A program made the position numbers and the translations under genes. From assembly GCA_965216515.1 (NCBI GenBank), contig OZ244173.1, positions 992,001 through 1,056,000 on the forward strand: a stretch of 64,000 nucleotides of DNA, written 5' to 3'. The notes under the pieces are model-generated. The model worked only from the letters and a program-made list of their open reading frames with translations, made no database searches and was not told the DNA's origin. How positions within the stretch are numbered: position 1 is the stretch's first letter; every line of letters starts with the position of its first letter. The DNA is from CAXMRP01 sp965216515 (GTDB taxonomy: Bacteria; Pseudomonadota; Alphaproteobacteria; Rhizobiales; Afifellaceae). Positions 32,250-40,719 of this stretch are shown one piece after another.

Positions 32250-32564
32250 TCAGTCCGGCTCATGGAATGTATGTTCGATATGACGGCCATTCCAGCGACC
32301 GTAGCGCCACGGCCTATACCAGCGCGCGTTTGGAGGCAAGATTTCCGGCACCGGATCGAAGCCGTGGCTGCCGAAGGGCCGGCAACGCCAGAACCGGGCC
32401 AGCGCCATCCACAAGCCAGCCCAGGCACCATGGCGCATGAGCGCTTCATCGGCAAATTCCGAACAGGTCGGCAAATGCCGGCAACCGCGCCCGAACAATG
32501 AGGAAAGGGTCAGTTGATAGAACCGAATCAACAGACGCAACACAGTTACAAGTGGAGTGCGCAA
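32250..32564 (-). CDS. yidD: Membrane protein insertion efficiency factor YidD
   Basis: About 104 aa. The YidD signature is clear: RFYQLTLSSLFGRGCRHLPT then CSEFADEALMRHG, with three conserved cysteines in the family pattern (CRHLPTCSEF). It assists YidC-dependent insertion at the inner membrane. The frame is open further upstream; a TTG with GGAGG 11 nt ahead is chosen, giving (M)RTPLVTVLRLLIRFY. The start is uncertain. Adjacent thrS is a common neighbour in this order. Confidence 0.85.
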   Translation of the reverse strand: MRTPLVTVLRLLIRFYQLTLSSLFGRGCRHLPTCSEFADEALMRHGAWAGLWMALARFWRCRPFGSHGFDPVPEILPPNARWYRPWRYGRWNGRHIEHTFHEPD

Positions 32565-32699
32565 GTGAAATTCAACCTCCAGATCCCGGTTCTCCCCAAC
32601 AAATTTCCGGCCGCCCATGACCTTTCGCAATACAATGCCATGGCCGCCATCTCTTCGCCATATCCTCGCCGCGTTGCCGCCCATCATGGCAAGTATAAT

Positions 32700-32845
32700 A
32701 TCCTCAATAAATAATTAATTCAATTTGTATTCAAATATAATTAAAGTATCTAATTTTACCATACTTTGAATGTAATAGTATGTTTGCCATGATGTTGCCA
32801 CTAACATGGTGAAATTATTGTTGCCATAGAAGCATCGAATTCAAA
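32700..32845. promoter_or_regulatory. AT-rich spacer upstream of the TAXI binding-protein gene
   Basis: About 110 nt of this segment is strongly AT-rich, in sharp contrast to the surrounding GC-rich DNA. It contains short inverted repeats (ATTTG-N4-CAAAT at 32723-32736; CATACT-N11-AGTATG at 32760-32782). It is the only plausible promoter region for the following plus-strand gene and could bind a regulator or a nucleoid protein. Confidence 0.55.
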
Positions 32846-32860
32846 ATGCGGGGAGCCACT

Positions 32861-34027
32861 ATGCTGCGCTTTATCGGTATCGCCATGCGCCTGTTTGTCG
32901 TCATGTTCATGGTTCTGGCAACTACTGTGTTCATGACCGGCCGCTGGGAGGCCAATGCGCAGACTGCAAGGGAACTGCGCGAGCAGGTCAACGCCAACAC
33001 TGTCACGATCCTGTCCGGCAATCCCAACGGCACCTATCTGTTTATTGCGTCCGACATCGCCTTCGTCCTTGATGACGGCGACGAACTGCGCGTTTTGCCG
33101 GTTGTCGGCAAGGGCGGTGCCCAGAACGTCCGCGATCTGATCTATCTGCGCGGTATCGATATGGCGATCGTCCGATCCGACGCGCTGCAGGCGTTTTCCG
33201 GTGATCCCCGCTATCGCAACATCGGGTGGCAGCTCCGCTACATTACCCGTCTCTACAACGAGGAAATGCATATCCTCACCCGCAAGGATATCACCTCTAT
33301 CGAGCAACTTGACGGCATGCGGGTCAATCTCTCCGATGCCGGTAGCGGCACCCAGCTGACCAGCCAGATCATATTTTCCAAGCTGGGTATCAAGCCCGTT
33401 GAGTACAATATGGGGCAGCGCGACGGATTCGAGAAGCTGAAAGCCGGCGAACTGGACGCCACGATCCTCGTTGCCGGCAAACCGTCCGGTTCGTGGAAAT
33501 CGGTGGAGGTCGACCGATCCAGGTTCCACATTCTCAATGTGCCGTGGAGCGAGCCGCTGCAGAACGACTATCTGCCAACCAAGCTCACCCATGACGATTA
33601 TCCCAATATCCTGGAGCCCGGCGAGACCGTCGACACGATTGCCGTTGGCGCGGTGCTCGCCTCCTACAACTGGGCTCCGGATACCGACCGCTATGCCCGG
33701 ATCGAGAAATTCGTGAACACGTTCTTCGACAACATCGAGAGCTTCGACACCAGGGCGCGCCATCCCAAATGGAAGGAGATCAATATCGCCGCCGATTTGC
33801 AGGGCTGGACCCGGTTCGGCCCCGCGCAGACCTGGCTCGACACGAACCGGCAGAAGGTGTCGCAAGCGGAATCTCTGAAAAACGAATTCGGCCGGTTTCT
33901 GACCGAAAATGTCCAGGCAAGCGGTGCGCTGACAGACGGCCAGATGGAGCTGTTGTTCCAGCAGTTCCTCCAGTGGCGGCGCGACAATCCGGCCGATACC
34001 GGGCAACTGACGGCTGCCAACAACTAA
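32861..34027 (+). CDS. TAXI-family TRAP transporter solute-binding protein (orphan)
   Basis: 388-aa periplasmic receptor. The N-terminal membrane or signal segment is residues 1-34 (FVVMFMVLATTVFMTGRWEA). The TAXI core is recognisable from ILSGNPNGTYLFIASDIA and VVGKGGAQNVRDLIYLRGID, with later DAGSGTQLTSQIIF. TAXI receptors normally work with a fused DctQM permease, but none is encoded nearby; the next gene is a proline/alanine-rich membrane protein. The ATG is chosen because GGGGAG lies 6 nt upstream. The ligand is unknown. Confidence 0.85.
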   Translation: MLRFIGIAMRLFVVMFMVLATTVFMTGRWEANAQTARELREQVNANTVTILSGNPNGTYLFIASDIAFVLDDGDELRVLPVVGKGGAQNVRDLIYLRGIDMAIVRSDALQAFSGDPRYRNIGWQLRYITRLYNEEMHILTRKDITSIEQLDGMRVNLSDAGSGTQLTSQIIFSKLGIKPVEYNMGQRDGFEKLKAGELDATILVAGKPSGSWKSVEVDRSRFHILNVPWSEPLQNDYLPTKLTHDDYPNILEPGETVDTIAVGAVLASYNWAPDTDRYARIEKFVNTFFDNIESFDTRARHPKWKEINIAADLQGWTRFGPAQTWLDTNRQKVSQAESLKNEFGRFLTENVQASGALTDGQMELLFQQFLQWRRDNPADTGQLTAANN

Positions 34028-34144
34028 GGGACAGGCGACGAACCGAACCAGCGAATTGCCCCGCTTTACAGCGGTAAATCCGGACGCCGCGCAACACGGC
34101 ACAATCGGGAGTTTGTATCGCGTATCGCCACGAGGGAGGTCCAG

Positions 34145-35818
34145 ATGGCGGATGAATCAGGCAAGACAGATCACAATCCGGACGCCCTTTCGAGCCCATT
34201 CGACTGGGATGAATTCAACGGCATACTCGATGGCCTGGCGATAAGCCACGGCGCCCAAGCGATCGCCGACAATCCGCATAATACCGGGAAAACCGGCGGC
34301 GACAACGATGAGGCCGGGCCTGATACCGGAGCCGAGGCGCCCGGCGCCGCCGGGCCGCAAGCGCGTGAATCGGAGGACTTGCCGGACAGCGGTATCGCCG
34401 ACGCAGCTCCGAATACGGAAGCCGTCCGGGAAACACGGCCCAACCGGTTTTCGCTCAACCCGGCGCCCGAGCCGCTTCCCCGGGTGGAACCGGACGAGTT
34501 GCTCTACCACAAGGCAAAGGCGCGACGCCGGCGTGTTCTGGTGCGCCGAACCGGCACCCCCACCAGGCGCGAAGGCCGGGATCATGATTTCGGTCAAGGC
34601 CGCGGTTGGGCCGAACAGGAACGGACGGAGAGCCTGGCCGCCCGGCCGGCGCCGACAAGCGCCGACAATCGGGCGCACATCACCGGTGCGGGTGCTTCCC
34701 GCTCGCGCGCCGTTTCAGGGCGCAGAGCACCCCCCGGGCTGAGCGCCTTCGACCGTGCGCTGGAAAACGAAATGCGCGAACTGGCCGATATGAACCATCC
34801 GGTCGCCAGCACCCGCCCCGGCGCACCCGCACCGACGCGGCTTCGTGCACCCTCCCCGGCAGGCACCGCCACGTACCGCGACTCGTTCGACGACAGTGCG
34901 GATTTCGTTCATCAATCCGCACCGGCCGAGGGCGACCGTGGCCGGATCATGATTTTCGGTGCGATCGCAATCGTCGCCATGCTGCTGTCCGGGGTCAGCG
35001 CTGTTGCGCTGTTCTCCGGTTCGAATATGCGCATTTCCGGCATCCGGTCAGCATCCGTCGCGCCGGAGTCCACACCTGTCCTGTCGGTTGCCCGCGCGCC
35101 ACGCGCCGAGGAGCATACCGGCACCGTAACCCTCAAGCCGATCCTGTCGCCGGACAAGCAGGCCGGCAAGCCGGTCGAGCCCATGACCCCCCGTCGCGTG
35201 ACCACCACCCGCATCGGCCCGAAGCGCGAGGCCCGGCCGCAAGGTGATACCCGGACCGGCGCCGCGACGCCACCGATCGCGGCCCCCGCCAGGCCGCTCG
35301 GCACGCGGCCGGTGGCCGCCGATCCTGCAAACGCCGAACAGGCTGGCAACAGAAGCGCAAACCCCGACGCCATCGCACTTGCTACGCCGGGCAAGATCCG
35401 GGGCGAACCGGCACGTCAGGGCGTCGGACAACGACCGCCCCAGGCGGCCGCCCTGCCCCCGGAAGCCGATCCGGCACCGGCCGAGGTCGATTTGCGGATT
35501 CTCTCGCCCGTCGGCAGCGAACCGGAGGACGATCGGGCACGGCAGCGCCGCCGGCAACTCGACGTTCTGCTGGAACGCGGACGGTTAATCATGGAAACCG
35601 GCGATATCGCGTCCGCCAGACTGATTTACGAACGGGTCTACGAAGCCGGCGATCCGCGAGGCGCGCTGGCCATCGCCTCCACATACGATCCCGAAACGCT
35701 GCGCGCTTTCAATGTCATCGGTCTGGCGGCAGATCGGGACATGTACAGACTGTGGAGCCAGCGGGCCGAGGAACTGGCGAACCGCACCGGCAGCCGGTTC
35801 GTTGTCGGAAACCGGTAA
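34145..35818 (+). CDS. Pro/Ala/Arg-rich single-span membrane protein with Sel1/TPR-like C-terminus
   Basis: 557 aa; product not recognised. A long, probably disordered N-terminal half rich in Ala, Pro, Arg and Asp (1-265) precedes one transmembrane helix (267-290, IMIFGAIAIVAMLLSGVSAVAL). A second low-complexity linker follows to about 470, then a compact helical end: LLERGRLIMETGDIASARLI, YERVYEAGDPRGALAIASTY. That end resembles a degenerate Sel1/TPR repeat pair. The topology suggests a cytoplasmic N-terminus and periplasmic repeats. It follows the TAXI gene by 117 nt on the same strand, so the two may work together. Its own ribosome-binding site (GGGAGG) is strong. Confidence 0.7.
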   Translation: MADESGKTDHNPDALSSPFDWDEFNGILDGLAISHGAQAIADNPHNTGKTGGDNDEAGPDTGAEAPGAAGPQARESEDLPDSGIADAAPNTEAVRETRPNRFSLNPAPEPLPRVEPDELLYHKAKARRRRVLVRRTGTPTRREGRDHDFGQGRGWAEQERTESLAARPAPTSADNRAHITGAGASRSRAVSGRRAPPGLSAFDRALENEMRELADMNHPVASTRPGAPAPTRLRAPSPAGTATYRDSFDDSADFVHQSAPAEGDRGRIMIFGAIAIVAMLLSGVSAVALFSGSNMRISGIRSASVAPESTPVLSVARAPRAEEHTGTVTLKPILSPDKQAGKPVEPMTPRRVTTTRIGPKREARPQGDTRTGAATPPIAAPARPLGTRPVAADPANAEQAGNRSANPDAIALATPGKIRGEPARQGVGQRPPQAAALPPEADPAPAEVDLRILSPVGSEPEDDRARQRRRQLDVLLERGRLIMETGDIASARLIYERVYEAGDPRGALAIASTYDPETLRAFNVIGLAADRDMYRLWSQRAEELANRTGSRFVVGNR

Positions 35819-35820
35819 TC

Positions 35821-36291
35821 TTACGGTCGGGCGGCCGTCCGGTCGTCAACCGTATCACCCGCTTCGCCCGCCTCGATCTGGTCAAGCGCATCGACGACGG
35901 CGTCGAAGGTCAGCATTGTCGAGGCGTGGCGTGCCTTGTAGTCGCGAACCGGTTCCAGATACTTCAACTGCGCCCACCGGCCGCCCGGTGGCGGCCCGCC
36001 CTCGTTCAGCATCGCCCGCATCGCCTCACGGACAGCCCTCAGCTCGTCCGGCGTCGATCCGATAATCGTGCGGGCCATGATCGACGAGGATGCCTGGCCC
36101 AGCGCGCAGGCGCGTACAATGTGCGCAAAGTCCGAGACCCGGCCATCCGCCAGCTTCAGGTCCACTTTCACTGTCGATCCGCACAAACGCGAATGCGCAC
36201 GCGCGCTGGCATCGGGATCGGACAATTCGCCAATCCGCGGAATGTTCCCGGCCAATTCCAGAATTTTGGCGTTATAGACGTCGTCAATCAT
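35821..36291 (-). CDS. NifU/IscU-like iron-sulfur cluster scaffold
   Basis: 156 aa. IscU fold landmarks are RLCGSTVKVDLKLADGRV (first Cys) and RACALGQASSSIMARTIIG (second Cys). The position of the third cluster-ligand Cys of classical IscU reads RHASTML, where Cys is Ala. The frame is open 140 codons upstream, but MIDDVYNAKILELAG matches the family start and lies in the divergent gap before folE. In this order such genes are commonly next to folE. Whether it still assembles clusters is uncertain. Confidence 0.8.
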   Translation of the reverse strand: MIDDVYNAKILELAGNIPRIGELSDPDASARAHSRLCGSTVKVDLKLADGRVSDFAHIVRACALGQASSSIMARTIIGSTPDELRAVREAMRAMLNEGGPPPGGRWAQLKYLEPVRDYKARHASTMLTFDAVVDALDQIEAGEAGDTVDDRTAARP

Positions 36292-36488
36292 ACCATTTGT
36301 CCGACGGCCGACCGGGTTTGCGCAGGTTGCGCATTCGCTCCGATATTGAAACCGCGACAGATTCCGGCCTCTGATCTGGTGTTCTGACTGCCCTATATAG
36401 TAAGGAAGCGCCGATCGGCACCCCGCCACGGTCAATTTGCAGGGCCCGACGCCGAAACGATGCAATCCCTGCGGTGCGGAGAACGTGA

Positions 36489-37109
36489 ATGGACGCAAAA
36501 ATCGAAGCTTTTCCACACACGCCGAATACGGGCGCCGGCGAGCGCCCGTCACAACAGGATGTGGAAGCGGCGGTTCGCACCCTGATTTCCTGGGCCGGCG
36601 ATGATCCCGACCGCGAGGGCCTGCGCGACACGCCGCGCCGGGTCGCTGAGTCGTTCCGCGAGCTCTATTCGGGATACAATGTCGATGCCGATGCGATTTT
36701 GCAGCGGACATTTGCGGAGACCGGCGGCTATCAGGACATGGTGCTGATCCGGGATATCGCCTTTTTTTCCCATTGCGAACACCACATGGTGCCGTTCCAG
36801 GGTCGCGTCCATATCGCCTACTATCCGACCGCCGGCGTCGTCGGGCTTTCCAAAATTGCGCGGGTTATAGATGTCTACGCCCGCCGTTTGCAGACCCAGG
36901 AGCGTCTTACCGCGGAAATCAGCGACGCGCTTGTTGCTTCCCTCAACACCGCCGGCGTGGCGGTCATGATCGAAGCGGAACACCTTTGCATGGCCATGCG
37001 CGGCGTCCGCAAGGCGGGCGCTTCGACAATGACATCGCGTTTCACCGGCGTTTTTCAGGACAGCGCCGCAGAGCGGGAGAAATTTCTGACACTCGTTCGG
37101 CCGGCATGA
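36489..37109 (+). CDS. folE: GTP cyclohydrolase I
   Basis: 206-aa enzyme making dihydroneopterin triphosphate from GTP, the first step of folate synthesis. Zinc-site residues are visible in HCEHHMVPF and HLCMAMRGVRK, and ERLTAEISDAL plus the GLSKIARVIDVYARRLQTQE block are classic. GDDPDREGLRDTPRRVAES near residue 38 confirms the family. Its TGA overlaps the ATG of hisI. Confidence 0.97.
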   Translation: MDAKIEAFPHTPNTGAGERPSQQDVEAAVRTLISWAGDDPDREGLRDTPRRVAESFRELYSGYNVDADAILQRTFAETGGYQDMVLIRDIAFFSHCEHHMVPFQGRVHIAYYPTAGVVGLSKIARVIDVYARRLQTQERLTAEISDALVASLNTAGVAVMIEAEHLCMAMRGVRKAGASTMTSRFTGVFQDSAAEREKFLTLVRPA

Positions 37110-37564
37110 CCGACCCGGCGAAACCGGCCGGATCAAATTCCGATATGGCCGGACACGACAACACCGATACCGCAGTAACGGTCGATATCGAGGAAACCGT
37201 GCGCTTCGTGCCGCGGTTCGGGCCCGATGGATTGATGCCTTGCATTGCCTCCGATGCCGAAACCGGCGCCACCTTGATGCTGGCCTGGGTCAATGAGGAG
37301 GCGATCCGGCGAACCTTGGAAACCGGCCTCGCCCATTATTGGAGCCGGTCCCGCAAGGAAATGTGGAAGAAGGGGGAATCCTCCGGCGCCTTGCAGCGCG
37401 TTGTCGATATTCGCATCGATTGCGATCAGGATACGCTGTTGTATCGCGTAAAGCCCCGCCGCCGCCAGGCAACCTGCCACACCGGCCGCGAAACCTGCTT
37501 CTATCGCAAACTGGAAGCTGACGGCGACACGATCATCCTCGCCCTTGACAGCGGCAGCGCCTAG
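37106..37564 (+). CDS. hisI: Phosphoribosyl-AMP cyclohydrolase
   Basis: 152-aa enzyme of histidine biosynthesis (third step). Metal ligands lie in RIDCDQDTLLYRV and the ATCHTGRETCFYR motif; AHYWSRSRKEMWKKGESSG is the conserved substrate loop. It is the stand-alone cyclohydrolase without a fused HisE. The start overlaps the folE stop (ATGA), a coupling common in Hyphomicrobiales. Its stop overlaps the stop of the convergent CBS gene in a CTAG palindrome. Confidence 0.96.
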   Translation: MTDPAKPAGSNSDMAGHDNTDTAVTVDIEETVRFVPRFGPDGLMPCIASDAETGATLMLAWVNEEAIRRTLETGLAHYWSRSRKEMWKKGESSGALQRVVDIRIDCDQDTLLYRVKPRRRQATCHTGRETCFYRKLEADGDTIILALDSGSA

Positions 37565-37989
37565 GCGGTCGTGATATATTCACGGATGGAATCGGCTTCC
37601 CGCTCGATTTCCGCGATCCGCCCCTTCACCACGTCGCCAATCGAAACGATTCCCACCAGCTTTCCATCCTCGACAATCGGCAAATGCCGGAATCGCCCGC
37701 CCGACATTTTCTGCATCAGATCGTTGATCGTATCCTGTAGACCACAGGTAATGACCTTTTTGGTCATGTAGTCGCTCGCGGCTCGCGACATGGCCGCAGT
37801 TCCATCCGTCGCCACCGCACGAACGATGTCGCGCTCCGACAGAATACCCTCGATCGCATCACCTTTTGTGATGACGACCGCTCCGATTTTCTTGCCGGCC
37901 AGGATCGCTGCGATATCCAACAGGGTTTCATCGGGACCGCAGGTCACGACACCGCGGCCTTTTTCATTGAGGATGCGTTGAACGGTCAT
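37561..37989 (-). CDS. CBS domain pair protein
   Basis: 142 aa made of two CBS domains (about residues 8-62 and 75-130), each ending in the typical strand-turn (GILSERDIVRAVA and LVGIVSIGDVVKGRI). Such stand-alone pairs bind adenine nucleotides and modulate other proteins; the partner is unknown. GGGAGG lies 6 nt before the ATG. Confidence 0.9.
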   Translation of the reverse strand: MTVQRILNEKGRGVVTCGPDETLLDIAAILAGKKIGAVVITKGDAIEGILSERDIVRAVATDGTAAMSRAASDYMTKKVITCGLQDTINDLMQKMSGGRFRHLPIVEDGKLVGIVSIGDVVKGRIAEIEREADSIREYITTA

Positions 37990-38134
37990 GGGTTCCTCCC
38001 GTTAAAATTGCCCTCCTGCAACGGGAAATTGCAGAATTCGATGCCGCGCCCACCGATGCTGCGCGCGCCGCCGGGACAGGGCGCCGGCCGATATCATACG
38101 CCAGTCGGGCATTTGACACCACAATCCGGCACAT

Positions 38135-38164
38135 ATTGCGGCAAACGGTGCAAATTGCGGCAAA
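38135..38164. repeat. 11-bp direct repeat in the CBS-rhomboid gap
   Basis: ATTGCGGCAAA occurs twice with a 19-nt period, in the 209-nt intergenic region upstream of the CBS gene. Spacing of about two helical turns is consistent with a tandem protein-binding site, but no consensus was recognised. Confidence 0.5.
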
Positions 38165-38198
38165 TCCGGTGCCGGAGGCGGCCAGGCCGGCCAAAATG

Positions 38199-38936
38199 TC
38201 AGGCTTCGGCAACCCGGGTGGTCGAATCGCCACCATCGGGCCGGACCGGATCAAGCAGGCTGAAAAGAGCCAGCCCGATCAGGAACCCTCCGATATGCGC
38301 CTGCCAGGCGATGCTCGCTCCTTCCCCGGCGATCATCGTACCTTGAACACCAAAGAAGAAATTGATCGCGAACCAGACCGCGATGAAGAACAGCGCCCGC
38401 GAATTTGCGAGTGTTTGCAACAGGCTGGGAGCGGGCAGGCGGTAGAATCGATCATCCAGACCCATCCCCGTCAGCGGACCGCCCGGTGCGAATGCGAAGC
38501 GGGCCGTTGCCGCGGTCAACGCCGAAATCGACGCCGATGCACCCACCATCACAGCCGCATCGTGGGAAAGGGCGAGATAGTGCGCAGCCGCACCCCCCAG
38601 CGCACCCAGAACAAAGAGCACAACAAAGCGCACCGCGCCGAACCGCCGGGCGACGGCACTGCCGAAACTGGCCATCCAGAGCAAATTGATCCCCAGATGA
38701 AAGAAATCGGCATGCAGCGACGCATAGGTCAGGGGCGAAACAAGTCGCGCCACCAGTCCACCGGGCAGCACGGATCCGACCTCGTCGTAGCGCAGCGGGA
38801 TGAAGCCAAGCGTAAACTGCAGATAGAGATCGAATGTGACGGGAACGATCTGGCGGATCACATGGACGGCCAGCAACAGGCCCGCCGTCCATAAAACGAC
38901 GCGCGGCAAATTGAACATGCGCTCGTGACGGTTCAT
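38199..38936 (-). CDS. Rhomboid family intramembrane serine protease
   Basis: 245-aa polytopic protein with about six transmembrane segments. The catalytic dyad is visible: Ser134 in VGASASISAL (classical GxSx; the usual GASG is GASA here) and His214 in AHIGGFLIG. The conserved HADFFHLGINLLWM segment (about residues 75-88) precedes it. The frame opens upstream, but MNRHERMFNLPRVV is the natural start. Substrate unknown. Confidence 0.88.
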   Translation of the reverse strand: MNRHERMFNLPRVVLWTAGLLLAVHVIRQIVPVTFDLYLQFTLGFIPLRYDEVGSVLPGGLVARLVSPLTYASLHADFFHLGINLLWMASFGSAVARRFGAVRFVVLFVLGALGGAAAHYLALSHDAAVMVGASASISALTAATARFAFAPGGPLTGMGLDDRFYRLPAPSLLQTLANSRALFFIAVWFAINFFFGVQGTMIAGEGASIAWQAHIGGFLIGLALFSLLDPVRPDGGDSTTRVAEA

Positions 38937-39030
38937 TTCGCTCCCGCTTCGCCGCGGCAAAAATCGAACATGCCCAGCACATAAGCCGCCCGGCGCGCGC
39001 GTGCAAACCATGACGGAAGGCCGGAACGAC

Positions 39031-39057
39031 AAAACCGCCGGCAATGCCGGCGGTTTT
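39031..39057. terminator. Perfect 12-bp intrinsic-terminator-like hairpin
   Basis: AAAACCGCCGGC, a 3-nt loop, then GCCGGCGGTTTT: a fully paired 12-bp stem ending in a T-run on the plus strand and, by symmetry, on the minus strand too. It lies inside the divergent gap between the rhomboid and PAS genes, where neither gene needs a terminator. Confidence 0.75.
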
Positions 39058-39278
39058 GGTTTCCGTCTGCCGCGTTTCCTAAAGAAACAGGCAAAATCGG
39101 TGCAAAGTGGATTTCGACACAAAATCCGCTCATCGGCGCGCGTTCAACCTTCACGGACGATTAACCCTAACAATCTGTTACGACTGAAAAATCGGTCCCA
39201 AGGGTGCAGATTGCGCGAACAGACAGGGACGTCTGGGGTGCTGGCTCGAAAGTGGAGCCATTCGACGGGAGAGAGCCG

Positions 39279-39887
39279 ATGAAACATGCGACCAGTCGAA
39301 ATCTGTATTCCTACTGGAACCGCCGCCGTGATGGCCGCGCGGCACCGGATCGTCATGACATCGAGCCCTATGATCTGGGCGGCGATCTGGTCGACACATT
39401 TCTGATTCGAATCGACACCGATGGTTCCGTTCGCTACCGCTTCTGCGGCTCCTCTGTTGCCATGTACTATGGCCGCGACCTCGCCGATGAGGATTTTTTT
39501 GCGGCCTGGGATGCCGGCGACCGGGAATCGCTGAAGGGCCACATTGACATGATGGGCGCCAAGGGCACCGGTTTCGTCGCCGGAATCGTCGCCGAGACCG
39601 CCAGCGGGGACTTCACCACGTTCGAGATGATCGTGCTGCCGCTGATGAACCAGGGGCAATGTGACCGCGCCATCGGATGCATGGCCAGGGTCGGCGGACA
39701 TGCCGCGACCAATCGCATCAAGGCTCGGATTGTTTCCCAGTCCTTGCGTTCGGTCCGGTTGTTAACGGCCCGCGAGGATTCCGGCGCCGCCGCCTTCGCC
39801 CGCGACCTCCCCCCGCCTCCCCCGCCAGACCAGTCGATCGTTCGCAAGCGGTTCGGCCACCTGGTGCTGGTACAGGGCGGCAAGTAG
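39279..39887 (+). CDS. PAS domain protein
   Basis: 202 aa. The N-terminal PAS-type domain (about residues 10-145) has the layout of the alphaproteobacterial PAS_5 group: YSYWNRRRDGRAAPDRHDIE, then RYRFCGSSVAMYYGRDLADE and FEMIVLPLMNQG. No output domain is attached; the C-terminus has an Ala-rich then polyproline stretch. The ATG giving MKHATSRNLYSYW is set by GGGAGAG upstream. The function is unknown; PilZ and protease genes follow on the same strand. Confidence 0.8.
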   Translation: MKHATSRNLYSYWNRRRDGRAAPDRHDIEPYDLGGDLVDTFLIRIDTDGSVRYRFCGSSVAMYYGRDLADEDFFAAWDAGDRESLKGHIDMMGAKGTGFVAGIVAETASGDFTTFEMIVLPLMNQGQCDRAIGCMARVGGHAATNRIKARIVSQSLRSVRLLTAREDSGAAAFARDLPPPPPPDQSIVRKRFGHLVLVQGGK

Positions 39888-40071
39888 CCGGGGCACGGCC
39901 GCAACCCCGCCTTTTTGCCGCCACCGGCCCGCCAGGGCCGGGTCGCGACCTTCGGACGACCGGGCGCAAAGCCCGGACATTCCGCCCGCCCCGCTTACGG
40001 CTTGTTAAGGCCTGCCGCCTACCATTCCTTTACGGGCCGTTCACCATGAACGCCGGTCGGGAACCATTGTT

Positions 40072-40719
40072 ATGGCTGCATCGTCGATCTCGATGACGGA
40101 CGATCCCGGTTTCGCCGCGGGCGAAGCCGCCGACGGGATCATGGCCGATCTTGACCGCCGGCGATATCATCGCGTGCGGGTCAATCTCCTCGGCAGGTGC
40201 ATGCTCGACAACGGCCGCGAGTTCCCGTGCCAGATGGTCAATGTATCGCCTGGCGGCGCGGCCATTATCAGCCCCTTTCCGGGGCGGGTCGGCGATCACG
40301 TTGTCGCCTATGTCGATCATGTCGGCCGCCTGGAAGGTGAAGTCGCACGCCTTTTCGACGGCGGATTCGCCATGACCATCAGCGCCTCGGATCGCAAGCG
40401 CGAACGGCTTGCCGATGCATTGACCTGGATCGTGAACCGTCCGGTGTTGAATCTGCCGGAAGATCGCCGTCATACGCGACGGCCGCCGCGAAAGTCCGAT
40501 GCTGTTTTGACACTGGATGACGGCACGGAGCATCGTTGCAAGGTCCTCGACATGTCGCTGTCTGGTGCCGGTCTCGCCACACAGCTTGACCTGCCGAAGG
40601 GCACGCACGTTCGCCTCGGCAAGTTTGACGCACGAATCGCGCGTGTTTTCGAAGGCGGTCTGGCCATCGAATTTGTCCGGATGCCGAGCGAAGAAGCAAT
40701 CCAGGAAGAGTATTTCTGA
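40072..40719 (+). CDS. Tandem PilZ domain protein
   Basis: 215 aa with two PilZ domains. The first has RRRYHRVRVNLLGRC and NVSPGGAAI (about 29-110); the second has RRPPRKSDAVLTL and DMSLSGAGLA (about 145-210). The RxxxR plus (D/N)xSxxG pattern is the c-di-GMP binding site; it is complete in the first domain and nearly so in the second. Likely a c-di-GMP effector. It has no attached output domain. Confidence 0.85.
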   Translation: MAASSISMTDDPGFAAGEAADGIMADLDRRRYHRVRVNLLGRCMLDNGREFPCQMVNVSPGGAAIISPFPGRVGDHVVAYVDHVGRLEGEVARLFDGGFAMTISASDRKRERLADALTWIVNRPVLNLPEDRRHTRRPPRKSDAVLTLDDGTEHRCKVLDMSLSGAGLATQLDLPKGTHVRLGKFDARIARVFEGGLAIEFVRMPSEEAIQEEYF

